From an uncultured Fluviicola sp. (GTDB lineage: Bacteria; Bacteroidota; Bacteroidia; Flavobacteriales_D; Crocinitomicaceae), in contig NZ_CABHOL010000015.1 of NCBI RefSeq assembly GCF_902168135.1, forward strand, positions 466,284 to 530,283: a DNA stretch of 64,000 bases, given 5' to 3'. The notes under the pieces were generated by a model. The model ran no database searches and was not told where the DNA came from. It saw only the letters and a list, made by a program, of their open reading frames with translations. Positions within the stretch are counted from its first letter, which is position 1; every line of letters starts with the position of its first letter. A program made the translations under genes and the position numbers. Of the stretch, positions 9,311-18,929 are shown one piece after another.

Positions 9311-10239
9311 GAAGGTTTTTAACTGGTTTGATAGCAGTAACGGGTTTTACTGCTTTCGGACAATTGCCCTATACCTGGAGTTCAGGTGTCAATCCCGGCT
9401 GGACAAGTGACGGAAATGGACTGCAATGGAGAGGAGGTTGTGGTTATGTTACTACTAACTGCAATAGCAACTACTCAAACAACATGAATACTACGTATAC
9501 TTCGCCGGTTATTGATGCGAGCTGTTCGAATGCTACAACGATTTCTGTAACTTTCACAGCATTTGGGAACGCCGAATACCTTTATGACTTCATGTTTATT
9601 GAGTATTCAATTAATAACGGTGCAACGTGGATCAATCCTTATGGAGTTGGAACCGGGTGGACCGGTAATTTTGGAGCTTCCCCGGGAGGAACGATTCCTG
9701 CAATTGTATTGCCGGCATCTTCCAATATGCGTTTTCGTTTTAATTTCCAGTCGGACAATTCGTTTGTTTACAATGGATACAAACTAACCGATTTCGATGT
9801 GGTATGTAATGTTGTAATGCCGGTTGAAATTTACAGTTTTACCGGAAAAAGAATTGGGAGTGAAAATCAATTGGAATGGATCACACTTTCGGAAAAGGAC
9901 AATGATCATTTCGAAGTCGAATGGTCCACGAGGCCGGAAACCGAGATCTGGACTAATCTTGCTGTCGTTCAATCGAAAGGAAACAGCTCAGAAAAACAGC
10001 AATACTCATTTTTGCATTCCAATCCGTCTGTAAGTGAAAAGAATTATTACCGGATTTCGCAGGTTGATAAGGATGGAACACGAAGAACCTTTGATGAATT
10101 GGTGCTTGTGGATAATACCATGAAGGAGAACCCGGTAAAAGAGGTTGTAAATATCATGGGGCAAACAGTGGATGAAGCTACCCCGGGATTGGTCATTTAC
10201 ATTTATGAAGACGGTACGAAAGTGAAGAAGTTTAACTAG
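9307..10239 (+). CDS. Secreted beta-rich protein with a degenerate T9SS-like C-terminus
   Basis: Signal peptide (to about TAFGQ), then a ~150-residue beta-sandwich-like domain rich in Asn, Thr and Gly, of the sort seen in adhesin and carbohydrate-binding modules. The region from about 177 (MPVEIYSFTGKRIGSENQLEW) to 270 is the Fn3-like segment that commonly precedes T9SS sorting domains. The last ~35 residues (VNIMGQTV, GLVIYIYEDGTKVKKF) look like a shortened sorting domain lacking the LYPNP start. It is coupled to the gene upstream and followed by a terminator. Surface or matrix function is inferred. Confidence 0.75.
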   Translation: MRRFLTGLIAVTGFTAFGQLPYTWSSGVNPGWTSDGNGLQWRGGCGYVTTNCNSNYSNNMNTTYTSPVIDASCSNATTISVTFTAFGNAEYLYDFMFIEYSINNGATWINPYGVGTGWTGNFGASPGGTIPAIVLPASSNMRFRFNFQSDNSFVYNGYKLTDFDVVCNVVMPVEIYSFTGKRIGSENQLEWITLSEKDNDHFEVEWSTRPETEIWTNLAVVQSKGNSSEKQQYSFLHSNPSVSEKNYYRISQVDKDGTRRTFDELVLVDNTMKENPVKEVVNIMGQTVDEATPGLVIYIYEDGTKVKKFN

Positions 10240-10270
10240 TCAGTAACCTGGCTGACTTGCGTAAGAAAGG

Positions 10271-10299
10271 CCGGTGCAGAATTTCTGTGCCGGTTTTTT
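10271..10299 (+). terminator. Rho-independent terminator
   Basis: A 10-bp stem (10271-10280 with 10284-10293, two G-T pairs) with a 3-base loop is followed by six Ts. It ends the two-gene secreted-protein unit. Confidence 0.85.
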
Positions 10300-10326
10300 G
10301 GAACACATTTGAACGTGCGGAAATGA

Positions 10327-10357
10327 AAAACCCCGCTCACAATGCAAACGGGGTTTT
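10327..10357. terminator. Bidirectional terminator, end of the sucAB operon
   Basis: A 9-bp perfect stem (AAAACCCCG with CGGGGTTTT) and a 13-base loop have A/T runs on both sides. It therefore works for the minus-strand sucB gene, 19 bases away, and as a back-up for the plus-strand gene. Confidence 0.85.
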
Positions 10358-10375
10358 GATATCAATTGTTTGTAA

Positions 10376-11656
10376 TTACAATCCTAAAAGTACAGCGTAA
10401 GGATCTTTTCCTCCGAAAATAATTCTTTCCGGATTTTCGATCATTTCTTTCACTTTAACAAGGAAACTTACAGATTCCTTACCATCAATGATTCTGTGGT
10501 CGTATGATAACGCCAGGTACATCATCGGGCGAATTTCAACTTTCCCGTCAATTGCTACAGGGCGCTCAATGATGTTGTGCATTCCCAGAATCGCGGATTG
10601 AGGAGGATTGATAATAGGCGTAGACATCATAGAACCAAAAACACCACCATTGGTGATTGTAAAGGTTCCGCCAGTCATGTCTTCCGGGGCGATTTTCCCG
10701 TCACGGGCTTTCACCGCCAGGCGCTTGATTTCTCTTTCGATTTCTGCCAGGCTCATTTGCTCCGCATTGCGTACAACCGGTACCATCAATCCTTTTGGAG
10801 ATGAAACGGCGATACCAACATCCGCATAATTGTGGAATACGATTTCGTTTCCGTCAATCTGTGCATTTACCGCCGGGAACAAGTTCAAAGCTTCAGTTAC
10901 GGCTTTCGTAAAGAAAGACATAAATCCAAGGTTTACATCGTGGAATTTTGCGAACTGATCTTTGTATTTTGCACGCAGGTCCATGATTGGTTTCATGTCC
11001 ACCTCGTTGAAAGTCGTCAACATCGCTGTTTCGTTCTTCACAGAAACCAGGCGTTCTGCGATCTTACGGCGAAGCATAGACATTTTTTCGCGGTTTTGGT
11101 CACGGGTACCTCCCCATCCCTGAGCAGCATCGGCAGGAATACCTGCAGCCATTGCACTTACCACATCTTGTTTGGTGATACGTCCGTCTTTTCCGGTACC
11201 ATTGATCTTAGCTCCGGAAACACCGTTCTCAGCCATAATCTTCGCAGCTGCCGGTGAAGGCGTTCCTTTCGCATAACTATCATTTACCGGTCCCGGATTC
11301 GGAGCAGGTGTACTTGTTTTTTCAGCAGCAGGAGTTGGCTGTGCTGCCGGAGCAGCTACTTTCTCTTCTGTTTTCGGAGTTTCCGCAACAGGAGCCGCAG
11401 ATCCTGCAGGTCTTTCAGCTGAAGTATCGATCAGACAAACAACCTGACCAACTTTTACGACATCGCCTTCCGCGGCTTTCAAAGTAATGATACCTGATTG
11501 CTCAGCAGGTAATTCCAAGGTTGCTTTATCGGAATCTACTTCTGCGATTGCCTGGTCTTTTTCTACATAGTCACCGTCCGAAACCAGCCAGGTAGCAATT
11601 TCTACTTCAGAAATTGATTCTCCCGGACTTGGTACTTTCATTTCAAGGATTGGCAT
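10376..11656 (-). CDS. sucB: 2-oxoglutarate dehydrogenase E2, dihydrolipoyl succinyltransferase
   Basis: Transfers the succinyl group from E1 to CoA in the 2-oxoglutarate dehydrogenase complex of the TCA cycle. An N-terminal lipoyl domain carries the lipoylated lysine at about residue 44 in [11 protein letters not shown]. An Ala/Pro-rich linker (about 85-125) leads to the peripheral-subunit-binding domain ([15 protein letters not shown]). The C-terminal catalytic domain ends with [13 protein letters not shown], holding the active-site His. Length (426 aa) is standard. It lies 30 bases downstream of sucA and is followed by a terminator. E3 (lpd) is not in the window. Confidence 0.97.
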   Translation of the reverse strand: MPILEMKVPSPGESISEVEIATWLVSDGDYVEKDQAIAEVDSDKATLELPAEQSGIITLKAAEGDVVKVGQVVCLIDTSAERPAGSAAPVAETPKTEEKVAAPAAQPTPAAEKTSTPAPNPGPVNDSYAKGTPSPAAAKIMAENGVSGAKINGTGKDGRITKQDVVSAMAAGIPADAAQGWGGTRDQNREKMSMLRRKIAERLVSVKNETAMLTTFNEVDMKPIMDLRAKYKDQFAKFHDVNLGFMSFFTKAVTEALNLFPAVNAQIDGNEIVFHNYADVGIAVSSPKGLMVPVVRNAEQMSLAEIEREIKRLAVKARDGKIAPEDMTGGTFTITNGGVFGSMMSTPIINPPQSAILGMHNIIERPVAIDGKVEIRPMMYLALSYDHRIIDGKESVSFLVKVKEMIENPERIIFGGKDPYAVLLGL

Positions 11657-11686
11657 AATTGAATCGTATTTAGTTTTGTAATAATC

Positions 11687-14410
11687 TTATTTAGCTGCTA
11701 CAGAAGCGAATTGAAATACGTCTGCAAACAATTGTTTCAAGCGGCGCTCGTGTAATTTCTTAGAACCTTCTGCCGCAGCTGCTGATGCAGGTCTGGTAAT
11801 TCCTTTAAACGGAATATGTCTCAGGTTCATTGCAATGTATGTCCATGCTCCCATGTTAGCAGGTTCTTCCTGAGCCCACACGACATTTTTCGCATTGTAT
11901 TTTGCAACGATCGCATCAATTTGTTTTTGCGGTAAGGGGTACAATTGTTCAATACGAACAAACGCCATATTGTCAACACCCATATCTGCAGCTTTCTCTT
12001 TTAGTTCGTAATAGAATTTCCCGGAGCAGAAAACCAACGTATCCACCTGGCCAACTTTTCCGTTCGGATCATCAATTACTTCCTGGAAAGAACCGCTTGC
12101 CATTTCTTCCAGGGTGGAAGTCGCGGCAGGTAAACGCAGGATCATCTTCGGAGAGAAAACCACCAATGGTTTACGGAACGGACGAGCTAATTGTCGGCGA
12201 AGCAAATGGAAATGGTTTGCCGGCGTAGAGGTATTTACGACCTGGATATTTTCATCGGCGCATTGCTGCAACCAGCGTTCCATGCGGCCACTTGAGTGTT
12301 CAGCTCCCTGACCTTCGTATCCGTGAGGAAGAAGCATAACCAAACCACTTTGAGTAGACCATTTGTCTTCACCCGCAGTGATGAACTGGTCGATCATAAT
12401 CTGTGCACCGTTGAAGAAATCCCCGAATTGCGCTTCCCAGATCGTTAATCCTTTCGGAGTAGCTAACGAATAACCGTACTCAAAACCAAGAACTGCGTAT
12501 TCGGATAACAAAGAGTTGTAAACCGTAAACGGAGCCTGCTTGTCTGAAAGCATGTTCAGGGTTTCGATCTCTTCCTCGTTGTCTTCTGTTTTTACAACTG
12601 CATGACGGTGGGAGAATGTTCCGCGCTCTACATCTTGTCCCGAAATACGAACAGGAATTCCTTCTTCCAAAAGCGTTGCATACGCAAGCATTTCTGCAGT
12701 TCCCCAATCCAGGTTGTTGTTTTCAATTGCCGCCAGACGGTCCTTGAAGATTTTCTGGATCTTGGTGAAATATTTTTTTCCTTCCGGAAGCGTTGCTAGT
12801 TTTTTTCCAAGCTCGTATAATTTGTCCTTTTGAATACCGGTTTCAGGGCTTGAATCAAAATCTGCAAGAGTACTGTGGCGGAAACCTTCCCAGGTTTTGC
12901 TTAAGAAATCCCAAACGACAGCTTTTTCATTCTTACGGGCTGTTTCGAACTCATTTTCCAAATATTCGCTGTACTCATCTTCGATTTTTTTCGCTTCCGA
13001 TTCTGTTAAAATACCTTCCGCAATTAGCTGCTTTTGGTAAATCACCTTCGGGTTCGGATGTTTTTTTATAATATCGTACAAGTTCGGCTGCGTGAATTTA
13101 GGCTCATCACCTTCGTTATGTCCGTATTTACGGTAGCACAACAAATCGATGAATACATCACGGTGGAATTTCTGACGATATTCCATGGCGATCTCAATGG
13201 TCTGGATCACCGCTTCAATATCGTCTCCGTTTACGTGAAAAACGGGAGTTAATGTCGTTTTTGCTACGTCAGTACAATAAGTGGATGAACGTGCGTCGTG
13301 GAAGTTTGTTGTAAAACCGACCTGGTTGTTTACCACAATGTGGATAGTTCCGCCGGCTCTGTATCCGTCAAGCAATGCCATCTGAATTACTTCATATACG
13401 ATTCCCTGTCCTGCAACTGCTGCATCACCGTGGATCATCACCGGACAAACTTTGTTTTCATCTTTGAAATGAGCATCCAGTTTTGCGCGTGCAATTCCCT
13501 GAACAACCGGGTCAACGGCTTCCAGGTGGGATGGGTTCGGAGCCAAGGTCAAACCAACTTCTTTTCCATCCTTTGTAGTTGTGGAACTGGTATATCCCTG
13601 GTGGTATTTTACGTCTCCGTCAAAAGCACCGTCAGCATCAAATTCTTTTCCTTCAAATTCGGAGAAGATGTCCTGAGGGCGTTTTTGGAAGATGTTCGTT
13701 AATGTGTTCAAACGTCCGCGGTGAGCCATTCCCATTACGAAATACTCCACTCCCAGGCTCGAACCTTTTTCAACCAAAGCATCCAATGCCGGAATTAATG
13801 ATTCACCACCTTCAACGGAGAAACGTTTCTGACCTACATATTTTTTACCCAAAAAGGCTTCAAAATTGGAAGTCTGAACTAATTTTTTATAAATGTGTTT
13901 TTTACGCTCAGCATCAAAAACCGGGCGGTTTTTAACTTCGATGCTGTTTCTGAACCATTCCAAACGTTCCGGCTCACGCATAAACATGTACTCAATACCG
14001 ATGGATTGACAATAACACTGCTCCAGGTCCTGGATAATATCACGCAATGTTGCTGCTCCGATGCCGATTTGCTCCCCTGCCTGGAAAACAGTGTCCAAAT
14101 CAGATGCATCCAATCCGAAATTTTCGATTGCCAACGTGGGTTCGTACTTTCTGCGCTCACGAACAGGATTGGTCTTCGTAAACAAATGTCCGCGGGTTCT
14201 GTACCCGTTGATCAGGTTTATTACTTTAAATTCTTTCTGAAAATTTTCAGGAATATCACCGCCGTCTTCGAAGTTCGTGCGGGCAAAATCAAATCCTTCA
14301 AAGAATTTTTGCCAGCTAAGATCCACGCTTTCAGGGTCTTTCAAATAGGACTGATATAAATGATCTATCGCATTTACATCTGCATTTCCGACGTACGTCA
14401 CTTTATCCAT
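11687..14410 (-). CDS. sucA: 2-oxoglutarate dehydrogenase E1 component
   Basis: Thiamine-diphosphate-dependent decarboxylase of the 2-oxoglutarate dehydrogenase complex. The N-terminal segment with LYQSYLKDPESVDLSW is the usual E2-interaction tail. GMAHRGRLNTL, HGDAAVAGQG (ThDP/Mg site) and the late LLPHGYEGQGAEHSS are all hallmark segments. The 907-residue length is typical of E1o. It is first in a two-gene operon with sucB. I could not find a convincing -33/-7 promoter in the 157-base leader, which also separates it from the small gene upstream on the same strand. Confidence 0.97.
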   Translation of the reverse strand: MDKVTYVGNADVNAIDHLYQSYLKDPESVDLSWQKFFEGFDFARTNFEDGGDIPENFQKEFKVINLINGYRTRGHLFTKTNPVRERRKYEPTLAIENFGLDASDLDTVFQAGEQIGIGAATLRDIIQDLEQCYCQSIGIEYMFMREPERLEWFRNSIEVKNRPVFDAERKKHIYKKLVQTSNFEAFLGKKYVGQKRFSVEGGESLIPALDALVEKGSSLGVEYFVMGMAHRGRLNTLTNIFQKRPQDIFSEFEGKEFDADGAFDGDVKYHQGYTSSTTTKDGKEVGLTLAPNPSHLEAVDPVVQGIARAKLDAHFKDENKVCPVMIHGDAAVAGQGIVYEVIQMALLDGYRAGGTIHIVVNNQVGFTTNFHDARSSTYCTDVAKTTLTPVFHVNGDDIEAVIQTIEIAMEYRQKFHRDVFIDLLCYRKYGHNEGDEPKFTQPNLYDIIKKHPNPKVIYQKQLIAEGILTESEAKKIEDEYSEYLENEFETARKNEKAVVWDFLSKTWEGFRHSTLADFDSSPETGIQKDKLYELGKKLATLPEGKKYFTKIQKIFKDRLAAIENNNLDWGTAEMLAYATLLEEGIPVRISGQDVERGTFSHRHAVVKTEDNEEEIETLNMLSDKQAPFTVYNSLLSEYAVLGFEYGYSLATPKGLTIWEAQFGDFFNGAQIMIDQFITAGEDKWSTQSGLVMLLPHGYEGQGAEHSSGRMERWLQQCADENIQVVNTSTPANHFHLLRRQLARPFRKPLVVFSPKMILRLPAATSTLEEMASGSFQEVIDDPNGKVGQVDTLVFCSGKFYYELKEKAADMGVDNMAFVRIEQLYPLPQKQIDAIVAKYNAKNVVWAQEEPANMGAWTYIAMNLRHIPFKGITRPASAAAAEGSKKLHERRLKQLFADVFQFASVAAK

Positions 14411-14567
14411 GTTGGTGCACTATAATGGTGGGTAAAGTTATAACTTTTAGTCCAAGCGCGAGTAGGAAATCACTATAAAAAAATGCAAAAATGGTATATA
14501 TTGTTCGAAGGCTGAAAGATTGTTCGTTTATCACGGATTAAATCTCAATTCTGCCCCCGTTTTTCTT

Positions 14568-14912
14568 TTATTTAAACTGGATTTGGTAGAACACTTTCAT
14601 CAATTCGCGGTGCAGAATAGCATTGGAAAGATAAAAGAGCCGGTTTTCATGGTCATTGGTTTGTACCAGGATCAGTTCCGGGATGTCGATTAAATAGAGC
14701 AGGTGCTGCAATTCGCTTTCGCTGAGTTTTTGAAGCACGGTCCGGATTTCCTGGTTCCATGCTGCAGGATCGGCGCTCCTGAGCTCGAATTCACCTATTC
14801 CCGAACGCTGAAAGTCTTTTTGGATTTGGGCCTGCAGTTTTTCAAGCAGTTTGCGCTGGCTCAATCGCAATTGAAGTTTCCGGACGAGTGCGTTTAAATC
14901 TTTTTCTTCCAT
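14568..14912 (-). CDS. Small cytosolic helical protein of unknown function
   Basis: A 114-residue protein, mostly helical and charged (KLQLRLSQRKLLEKLQAQIQ near the start), with no signal peptide or membrane segment. I recognise no family. It lies divergently to the HAD gene, with 37 bases between the starts, so the two probably share a promoter region. Good start, sensible composition and no competing frame support coding. Confidence 0.6.
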   Translation of the reverse strand: MEEKDLNALVRKLQLRLSQRKLLEKLQAQIQKDFQRSGIGEFELRSADPAAWNQEIRTVLQKLSESELQHLLYLIDIPELILVQTNDHENRLFYLSNAILHRELMKVFYQIQFK

Positions 14913-14937
14913 AATCCAGTCATTGATGTGAACTTGC

Positions 14938-14945
14938 TACCTTTG
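14938..14945 (+). promoter_or_regulatory. Bacteroidetes -7 element TACCTTTG
   Basis: A perfect TAnnTTTG match ends 4 bases before the ATG of the HAD hydrolase gene, which suggests a very short or leaderless transcript. I see no good -33 TTTG at the expected distance, so support is partial. Confidence 0.4.
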
Positions 14946-14949
14946 CATC

Positions 14950-15579
14950 ATGATTAATAACTCAAAAGAAGCAATCATTTTTGATTTGGGAGGAGTTTTG
15001 TTGAATTTGGATTACGATTTAACAGAAAAAGCCTTTATTTCTCTTGGAATGGCCAATTTTGGCGAGTCCTATTCCCAACTGCAGCAAGTAAACCTCTTTG
15101 ATCGTTACGAAATCGGTGAAATTTCTTCTTTCCACTTTGTGAACCGCCTGCTGGATTTATTACCTCCCGGAACTACCGCAAACCAGGTGGTGCATGCCTG
15201 GGAAGCAATGATCCTTGACTTTCCGGCAGAAAGGCTGCGGTTTTTGGAAGAGCTTTCCGGGAAATACCGTCTTTTTCTATTGAGTAACACCAATGATCTG
15301 CACATTGATGCCGTTAGAAGATCTTTGGAAAAAACGGTTGGACATAAAAACCTGGAGCAGTATTTTGAGAAAACATACTTCTCATCTGCTGTCGGGATGC
15401 GTAAACCGGATTCCAGAATCTTTGAGTTTGTCTGTTCGGAGAATAATCTCGATCCGGCAAAGACCATTTTCATTGATGACAGTCCGCAACATATCGAAGG
15501 AGCAAAGTTAGCCGGAATAGAGGCTTTTTTGTTGGAAAAAAACCAGGATGTTTTCGAACTGCCTTTTTTTCGTTCTTAA
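14950..15579 (+). CDS. HAD-superfamily hydrolase (subfamily IA)
   Basis: Small phosphatase-like enzyme of the haloacid dehalogenase superfamily. Motif I is present as IIFDLGGVLLNLDYD, with the family's GGV form in place of the classic DxDxT. Motif II Ser/Thr is in FLLSNTNDLH, motif III Lys in GMRKPDSRIF and motif IV acids in FIDDSPQHIEGA. A cap domain lies between motifs I and II. Length 209 is usual for this group (similar to YihX and related sugar-phosphate phosphatases). The substrate is undetermined. It stands alone on the plus strand. Confidence 0.88.
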   Translation: MINNSKEAIIFDLGGVLLNLDYDLTEKAFISLGMANFGESYSQLQQVNLFDRYEIGEISSFHFVNRLLDLLPPGTTANQVVHAWEAMILDFPAERLRFLEELSGKYRLFLLSNTNDLHIDAVRRSLEKTVGHKNLEQYFEKTYFSSAVGMRKPDSRIFEFVCSENNLDPAKTIFIDDSPQHIEGAKLAGIEAFLLEKNQDVFELPFFRS

Positions 15580-15604
15580 TCTAAACCAGAAGAGTTTTAT
15601 CTCC

Positions 15605-16003
15605 TTACTTTTCCTGGCAAAGCTCCACCAATACTCCGTTGGAAGATTTCGGATGCAGAAATGCTACTAATTTGTTATCTGCTCCATTCTTCGGCTGTTC
15701 ATTTAATAATTGAAATCCTTTCGACGCCAGATTATTCATGGATTGCTTGATATCTGTTACATCGAAGGCAATGTGATGGATTCCTTCGCCTTTCTTTTCG
15801 ATGAATTTAGCGATGGGACTGTTTTCATTACTTGCTTCCAGCAATTCGATCTTTGATTCTCCCACCCGGAAGAAAGCGGTTTTCACACCTTCGCTTTCTA
15901 CTGCTTCGGTCTTATAACATTCGGTACCAAGAAGCTCGGTGTATGTCTTGATTGCTTCGTCGAGGTTTTTGACAGCAATTCCAATGTGTTCGATTTTATT
16001 CAT
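15605..16003 (-). CDS. mce: Methylmalonyl-CoA epimerase
   Basis: Interconverts the (S) and (R) isomers of methylmalonyl-CoA in the propionate/succinyl-CoA route. The 132-residue glyoxalase-fold protein starts KIEHIGIAVKNLDEA with the first metal-binding His. It continues with IELLEAS (Glu) and GIHHIAFDV (His) and ends GVLVELCQ (Glu), giving the usual metal set. Length and motif order match the family closely. It is convergent with the HAD gene and no mutase subunit is nearby, so the pathway partner lies elsewhere. Confidence 0.93.
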   Translation of the reverse strand: MNKIEHIGIAVKNLDEAIKTYTELLGTECYKTEAVESEGVKTAFFRVGESKIELLEASNENSPIAKFIEKKGEGIHHIAFDVTDIKQSMNNLASKGFQLLNEQPKNGADNKLVAFLHPKSSNGVLVELCQEK

Positions 16004-16029
16004 GGATTCGAAGATAAGAAAAGTATCAA

Positions 16030-16059
16030 AGTTGTCACGCGATTAATCGCGTGACAACT
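16030..16059. repeat. CGCGATTAATCGCG palindrome, short form, copy 1
   Basis: A perfect 30-base palindrome around the core CGCGATTAATCGCG, just upstream of mce on its strand. It lacks the AT-rich leader seen in the later copies. Confidence 0.9.
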
Positions 16060-16073
16060 GATTATAAAACAAA

Positions 16074-16098
16074 AACCCCGACATTTATCGTCGGGGTT
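16074..16098 (-). terminator. Rho-independent terminator for the minus-strand secreted protein
   Basis: A 9-bp stem (16074-16082 with 16090-16098) encloses loop ATTTATC (plus-strand sense). Read on the minus strand it is followed by a T run (TTTTTGTTTTAT). It lies 21 bases past the stop of the gene at 16120. Confidence 0.85.
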
Positions 16099-16119
16099 CA
16101 ATATGATTTTCAAAGGTTT

Positions 16120-16926
16120 TTATCCCTTAAAGAATTTCTCTGTTTTGTTGTCGAAGTTGATGTAATAAGCTCCTTTCAATAGGTTTGAACATGGAACTGA
16201 AGAACCGATTCCTTTTTTGACGATGTTCCCGTAGGCGTCGTAGATCTCATACTTTGTTTCGATCGGTTTTCCGGAAGCTGTAAAGTTGATTTGATCTTTA
16301 ACCTTGACCGGATTCTTGACAACCACTGGTACCGAAGAAGTAAACTTCACGTCTTTGGAATTTCTTTTAGCTCCTGAGTGGTCGATTTGAACCACACGAA
16401 CCGTGTTTTCTCCTGAATGAGGTGCAACGAGGAATTCGTAGCTGTTTGTTCCCGGTGTGCCTTTTCCCTGAACTTCCCCGATCTTCACCCATTTGTTCCA
16501 GCGGTACTGTTCAATAATAAATGGAAGTTTTCCTTGTTCGTTAGTGGTTTTCCAGGTAAGCATTCCGTTGTTCTGAATCTGGATGTCAACGGTATTAAAA
16601 GTACTTCTTGGAAGTAATACTTCCGGATTTAAGATTTTTGGTTTGCATCCATCGTTATGTTCTATAACTATAAATACAGGTTCACCTATTTCTATATTGA
16701 AAAGAGAAAAGTCAATTTCGAATGCCGATATGGCTGTTCCACCAGGAAGGATGTCACCGTTTACTGTAACCTTTGTCGCACAAAAACCAAAACCGTCACC
16801 GTCTTCCGGATTTTGAACGTAAAGATTTTTACCCTGATAACTTCCTTCAATGGAAAGAACCGCTGAGCTTGAAAAGCTTAGCAGTAACGCAAAAGAGCAA
16901 AGTAAGATTAATTTTAATTGTTTCAT
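16120..16926 (-). CDS. Secreted protein with a C-terminal T9SS-like tail
   Basis: A 268-residue protein with a signal peptide (to about LSFSSSA). The N-terminal half contains IEGSYQGKNLYVQNP and later FNTVDIQIQNNGMLTW, a beta-rich segment with no family I recognise. The middle (about 120-190) looks Fn3-like. The last ~65 residues (KNPVKVKDQINF, YEIYDAYGNIVKKG, LLKGAYYINFDNKTEKFFKG) read as a divergent T9SS sorting domain. It stands alone before a good terminator. Surface location is inferred. Confidence 0.7.
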   Translation of the reverse strand: MKQLKLILLCSFALLLSFSSSAVLSIEGSYQGKNLYVQNPEDGDGFGFCATKVTVNGDILPGGTAISAFEIDFSLFNIEIGEPVFIVIEHNDGCKPKILNPEVLLPRSTFNTVDIQIQNNGMLTWKTTNEQGKLPFIIEQYRWNKWVKIGEVQGKGTPGTNSYEFLVAPHSGENTVRVVQIDHSGAKRNSKDVKFTSSVPVVVKNPVKVKDQINFTASGKPIETKYEIYDAYGNIVKKGIGSSVPCSNLLKGAYYINFDNKTEKFFKG

Positions 16927-17179
16927 TTTTATCTAGTAGCTACACTAAAAACTGTGGCAAGTATAATAGCTATTTTTTACATTACCAACATTTTACATTA
17001 CGAAATTACAATTTTTTTTCTTTTCAACCACCCGAAAAGTTAATTTATCATGAAATATTGACCGTTCGTCGATTATATGGCCCAAAAACTTAATATTTGG
17101 TATATGGACATTTTGTTTTTTTAAGTTATTTTAGTAAAAGATTTTTTCTATTCTTGTATTGATAAATCCTTCATCTACT

Positions 17180-18898
17180 ATGAAATTAGTTCCTGTAGTT
17201 TTACTTATTCTTATTCTTACATCATGCGGTTCAGATAAAAAACAATTTGAGTTTGCAGGAGGAAGTTTTAAAATGGCTTTGGATAATACGCCATCGACAT
17301 TTATTGCCAGGGAAGTAAATGATGTTTACTCTTTTGAATTGCTTTCACAGGTCATGGAAGGATTGGTAAGTTTCAATGCGGAAGATCTTTCCCTGCAGCC
17401 GCAAATCGCCGAAAAATGGAGTATTAATGGAGATGGAACTGTTTTTACCTTCACCATTCGGGATGATGTATTCTTTCACGACAACCCGGTTTTCGGATCC
17501 ATGGATGACAGAAAGCTGACTGTTGATGATGTCCTGTTCACTTTTGAAAAAGCCTGTAAGCCGAATGCGGAAGGAAATCCAACAGCCGCGTATTTGTTCC
17601 TGCTTTCCAACCAGGTCAAAGGAGCGAAGGAATTCTACGAGGGAAAAGCAAAATCCATCAGTGGAATAAAAGTCAAGAAGAACCAGTTCGAAATCACTTT
17701 ATTGAATCCGGACCAAACATACATCAATAAATTGGCTAACCTGAGTGCGAGCATTGTTTCGAGAAAAATCGTTGAAGCGAATAAGGAAACAGATGTGGTA
17801 GGAACCGGACCGTTTTGTTTTACCAAGCCTTCTGAGGATGAAACGTATATTCTGTTAAAGAACCGGGATTATTACATGGTTGATAACAAAGGAAATGCAC
17901 TTCCATACCTGGATTCGGTAGTTTTCTATGTTCAGACCAGGAAACTGGAGCAACTGGAAATGTTCGAACAGGGAAAGACTTCACTGATTTCCGGATTACC
18001 TACTTCGCGAATTACGGAAATGCTGGAAGGACGAATTTCAGATTTTAATGCACAGCCTCCATTGAAGGAGTTGTACAATAATCCTTTATTAACTACTCAG
18101 TACTATTTCTTCAATATGAATGATCCGCGTTTTAAGGATGTTCGCGTAAGACAGGCATTCAACTATGCAATTGACCGCAAACGTCTGGCAGATAATGTAT
18201 TGCGAAATCAATATTACGAATATGGGATTTATGGAATTACTCCGCCAATCGGTTCTGTGTTCAAGGGATACAATTTTTCAGAAATCAAAAAGTACGGTTA
18301 TGATTACAATCCTGAAATGGCTAAAAAACTATTGGCCGAAGCAGGTTACCCGGATGGGAAAGGATTTGGAAGTGTGGACCTGAGATTGGATATTAGTGAT
18401 TTGAATACGGCTGTTGCGGAAGAATTGGCCGACCAGATCTACCAGACTTTGGGAATTAATGTAAACATTGACGGTTCAAATTTCGAGCAGCGAAATGAAG
18501 ACGGAAACATGGGAAGGGGAGATATGTTCCGCACAGCATGGGTAGCAGACTATTCAAGTCCGGAAACGTTCCTGGGGAATTTTTACGGAAAAATCGTCCC
18601 GAAATCCAAAGACGAACCATCCAGCGGAAACCAATCCCGTTACGTGAATCCATTGTTCGATAAGTATTTTGAGCAAGGCCGTTCGGCAGATACGAAGAAA
18701 AGACTGGAATTGTTCTCCAAAGCCGAAATTGAGTTGATGAAAGATCCTCCGATCATTCCGCTTTGGTATGCCAACGATTTCACACTCAGCTATTCGCGTG
18801 TACGCAACCTGAAGAATAATCCGATGGAATTTTTGGACCTGCGCCGGGTATATATCAAAGAGTGGACGAAAGAAGAATATTTGAAGTCTATTCAATAA
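17180..18898 (+). CDS. ABC-transporter oligopeptide-binding lipoprotein (SBP family 5)
   Basis: Extracytoplasmic solute-binding protein for peptides or similar ligands. The ATG at 17180 gives a short signal peptide with lipobox ILTSC; the TTG at 17159 would add a non-signal extension. The mature protein follows the family 5 plan: LSQVMEGLVSFNAEDLSLQPQIAEKW, then FTIRDDVFFHD, then KDVRVRQAFNYAIDRKRL, the last being the signature region. Length (573 aa) is typical. No permease or ATPase gene is adjacent. A TonB receptor gene starts 31 bases downstream, so outer-membrane uptake may be coupled to ligand capture (inference). Confidence 0.88.
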   Translation: MKLVPVVLLILILTSCGSDKKQFEFAGGSFKMALDNTPSTFIAREVNDVYSFELLSQVMEGLVSFNAEDLSLQPQIAEKWSINGDGTVFTFTIRDDVFFHDNPVFGSMDDRKLTVDDVLFTFEKACKPNAEGNPTAAYLFLLSNQVKGAKEFYEGKAKSISGIKVKKNQFEITLLNPDQTYINKLANLSASIVSRKIVEANKETDVVGTGPFCFTKPSEDETYILLKNRDYYMVDNKGNALPYLDSVVFYVQTRKLEQLEMFEQGKTSLISGLPTSRITEMLEGRISDFNAQPPLKELYNNPLLTTQYYFFNMNDPRFKDVRVRQAFNYAIDRKRLADNVLRNQYYEYGIYGITPPIGSVFKGYNFSEIKKYGYDYNPEMAKKLLAEAGYPDGKGFGSVDLRLDISDLNTAVAEELADQIYQTLGINVNIDGSNFEQRNEDGNMGRGDMFRTAWVADYSSPETFLGNFYGKIVPKSKDEPSSGNQSRYVNPLFDKYFEQGRSADTKKRLELFSKAEIELMKDPPIIPLWYANDFTLSYSRVRNLKNNPMEFLDLRRVYIKEWTKEEYLKSIQ

Positions 18899-18929
18899 GT
18901 GTATATTTACGGGTTGATATAACCAAAGA

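Noticed and set aside
13895..14359. A 154-codon plus-strand frame opposite sucA
   Set aside because: It is the antisense shadow of a well-conserved E1 gene; its apparent protein has low-complexity Phe/Ser content and no start context.
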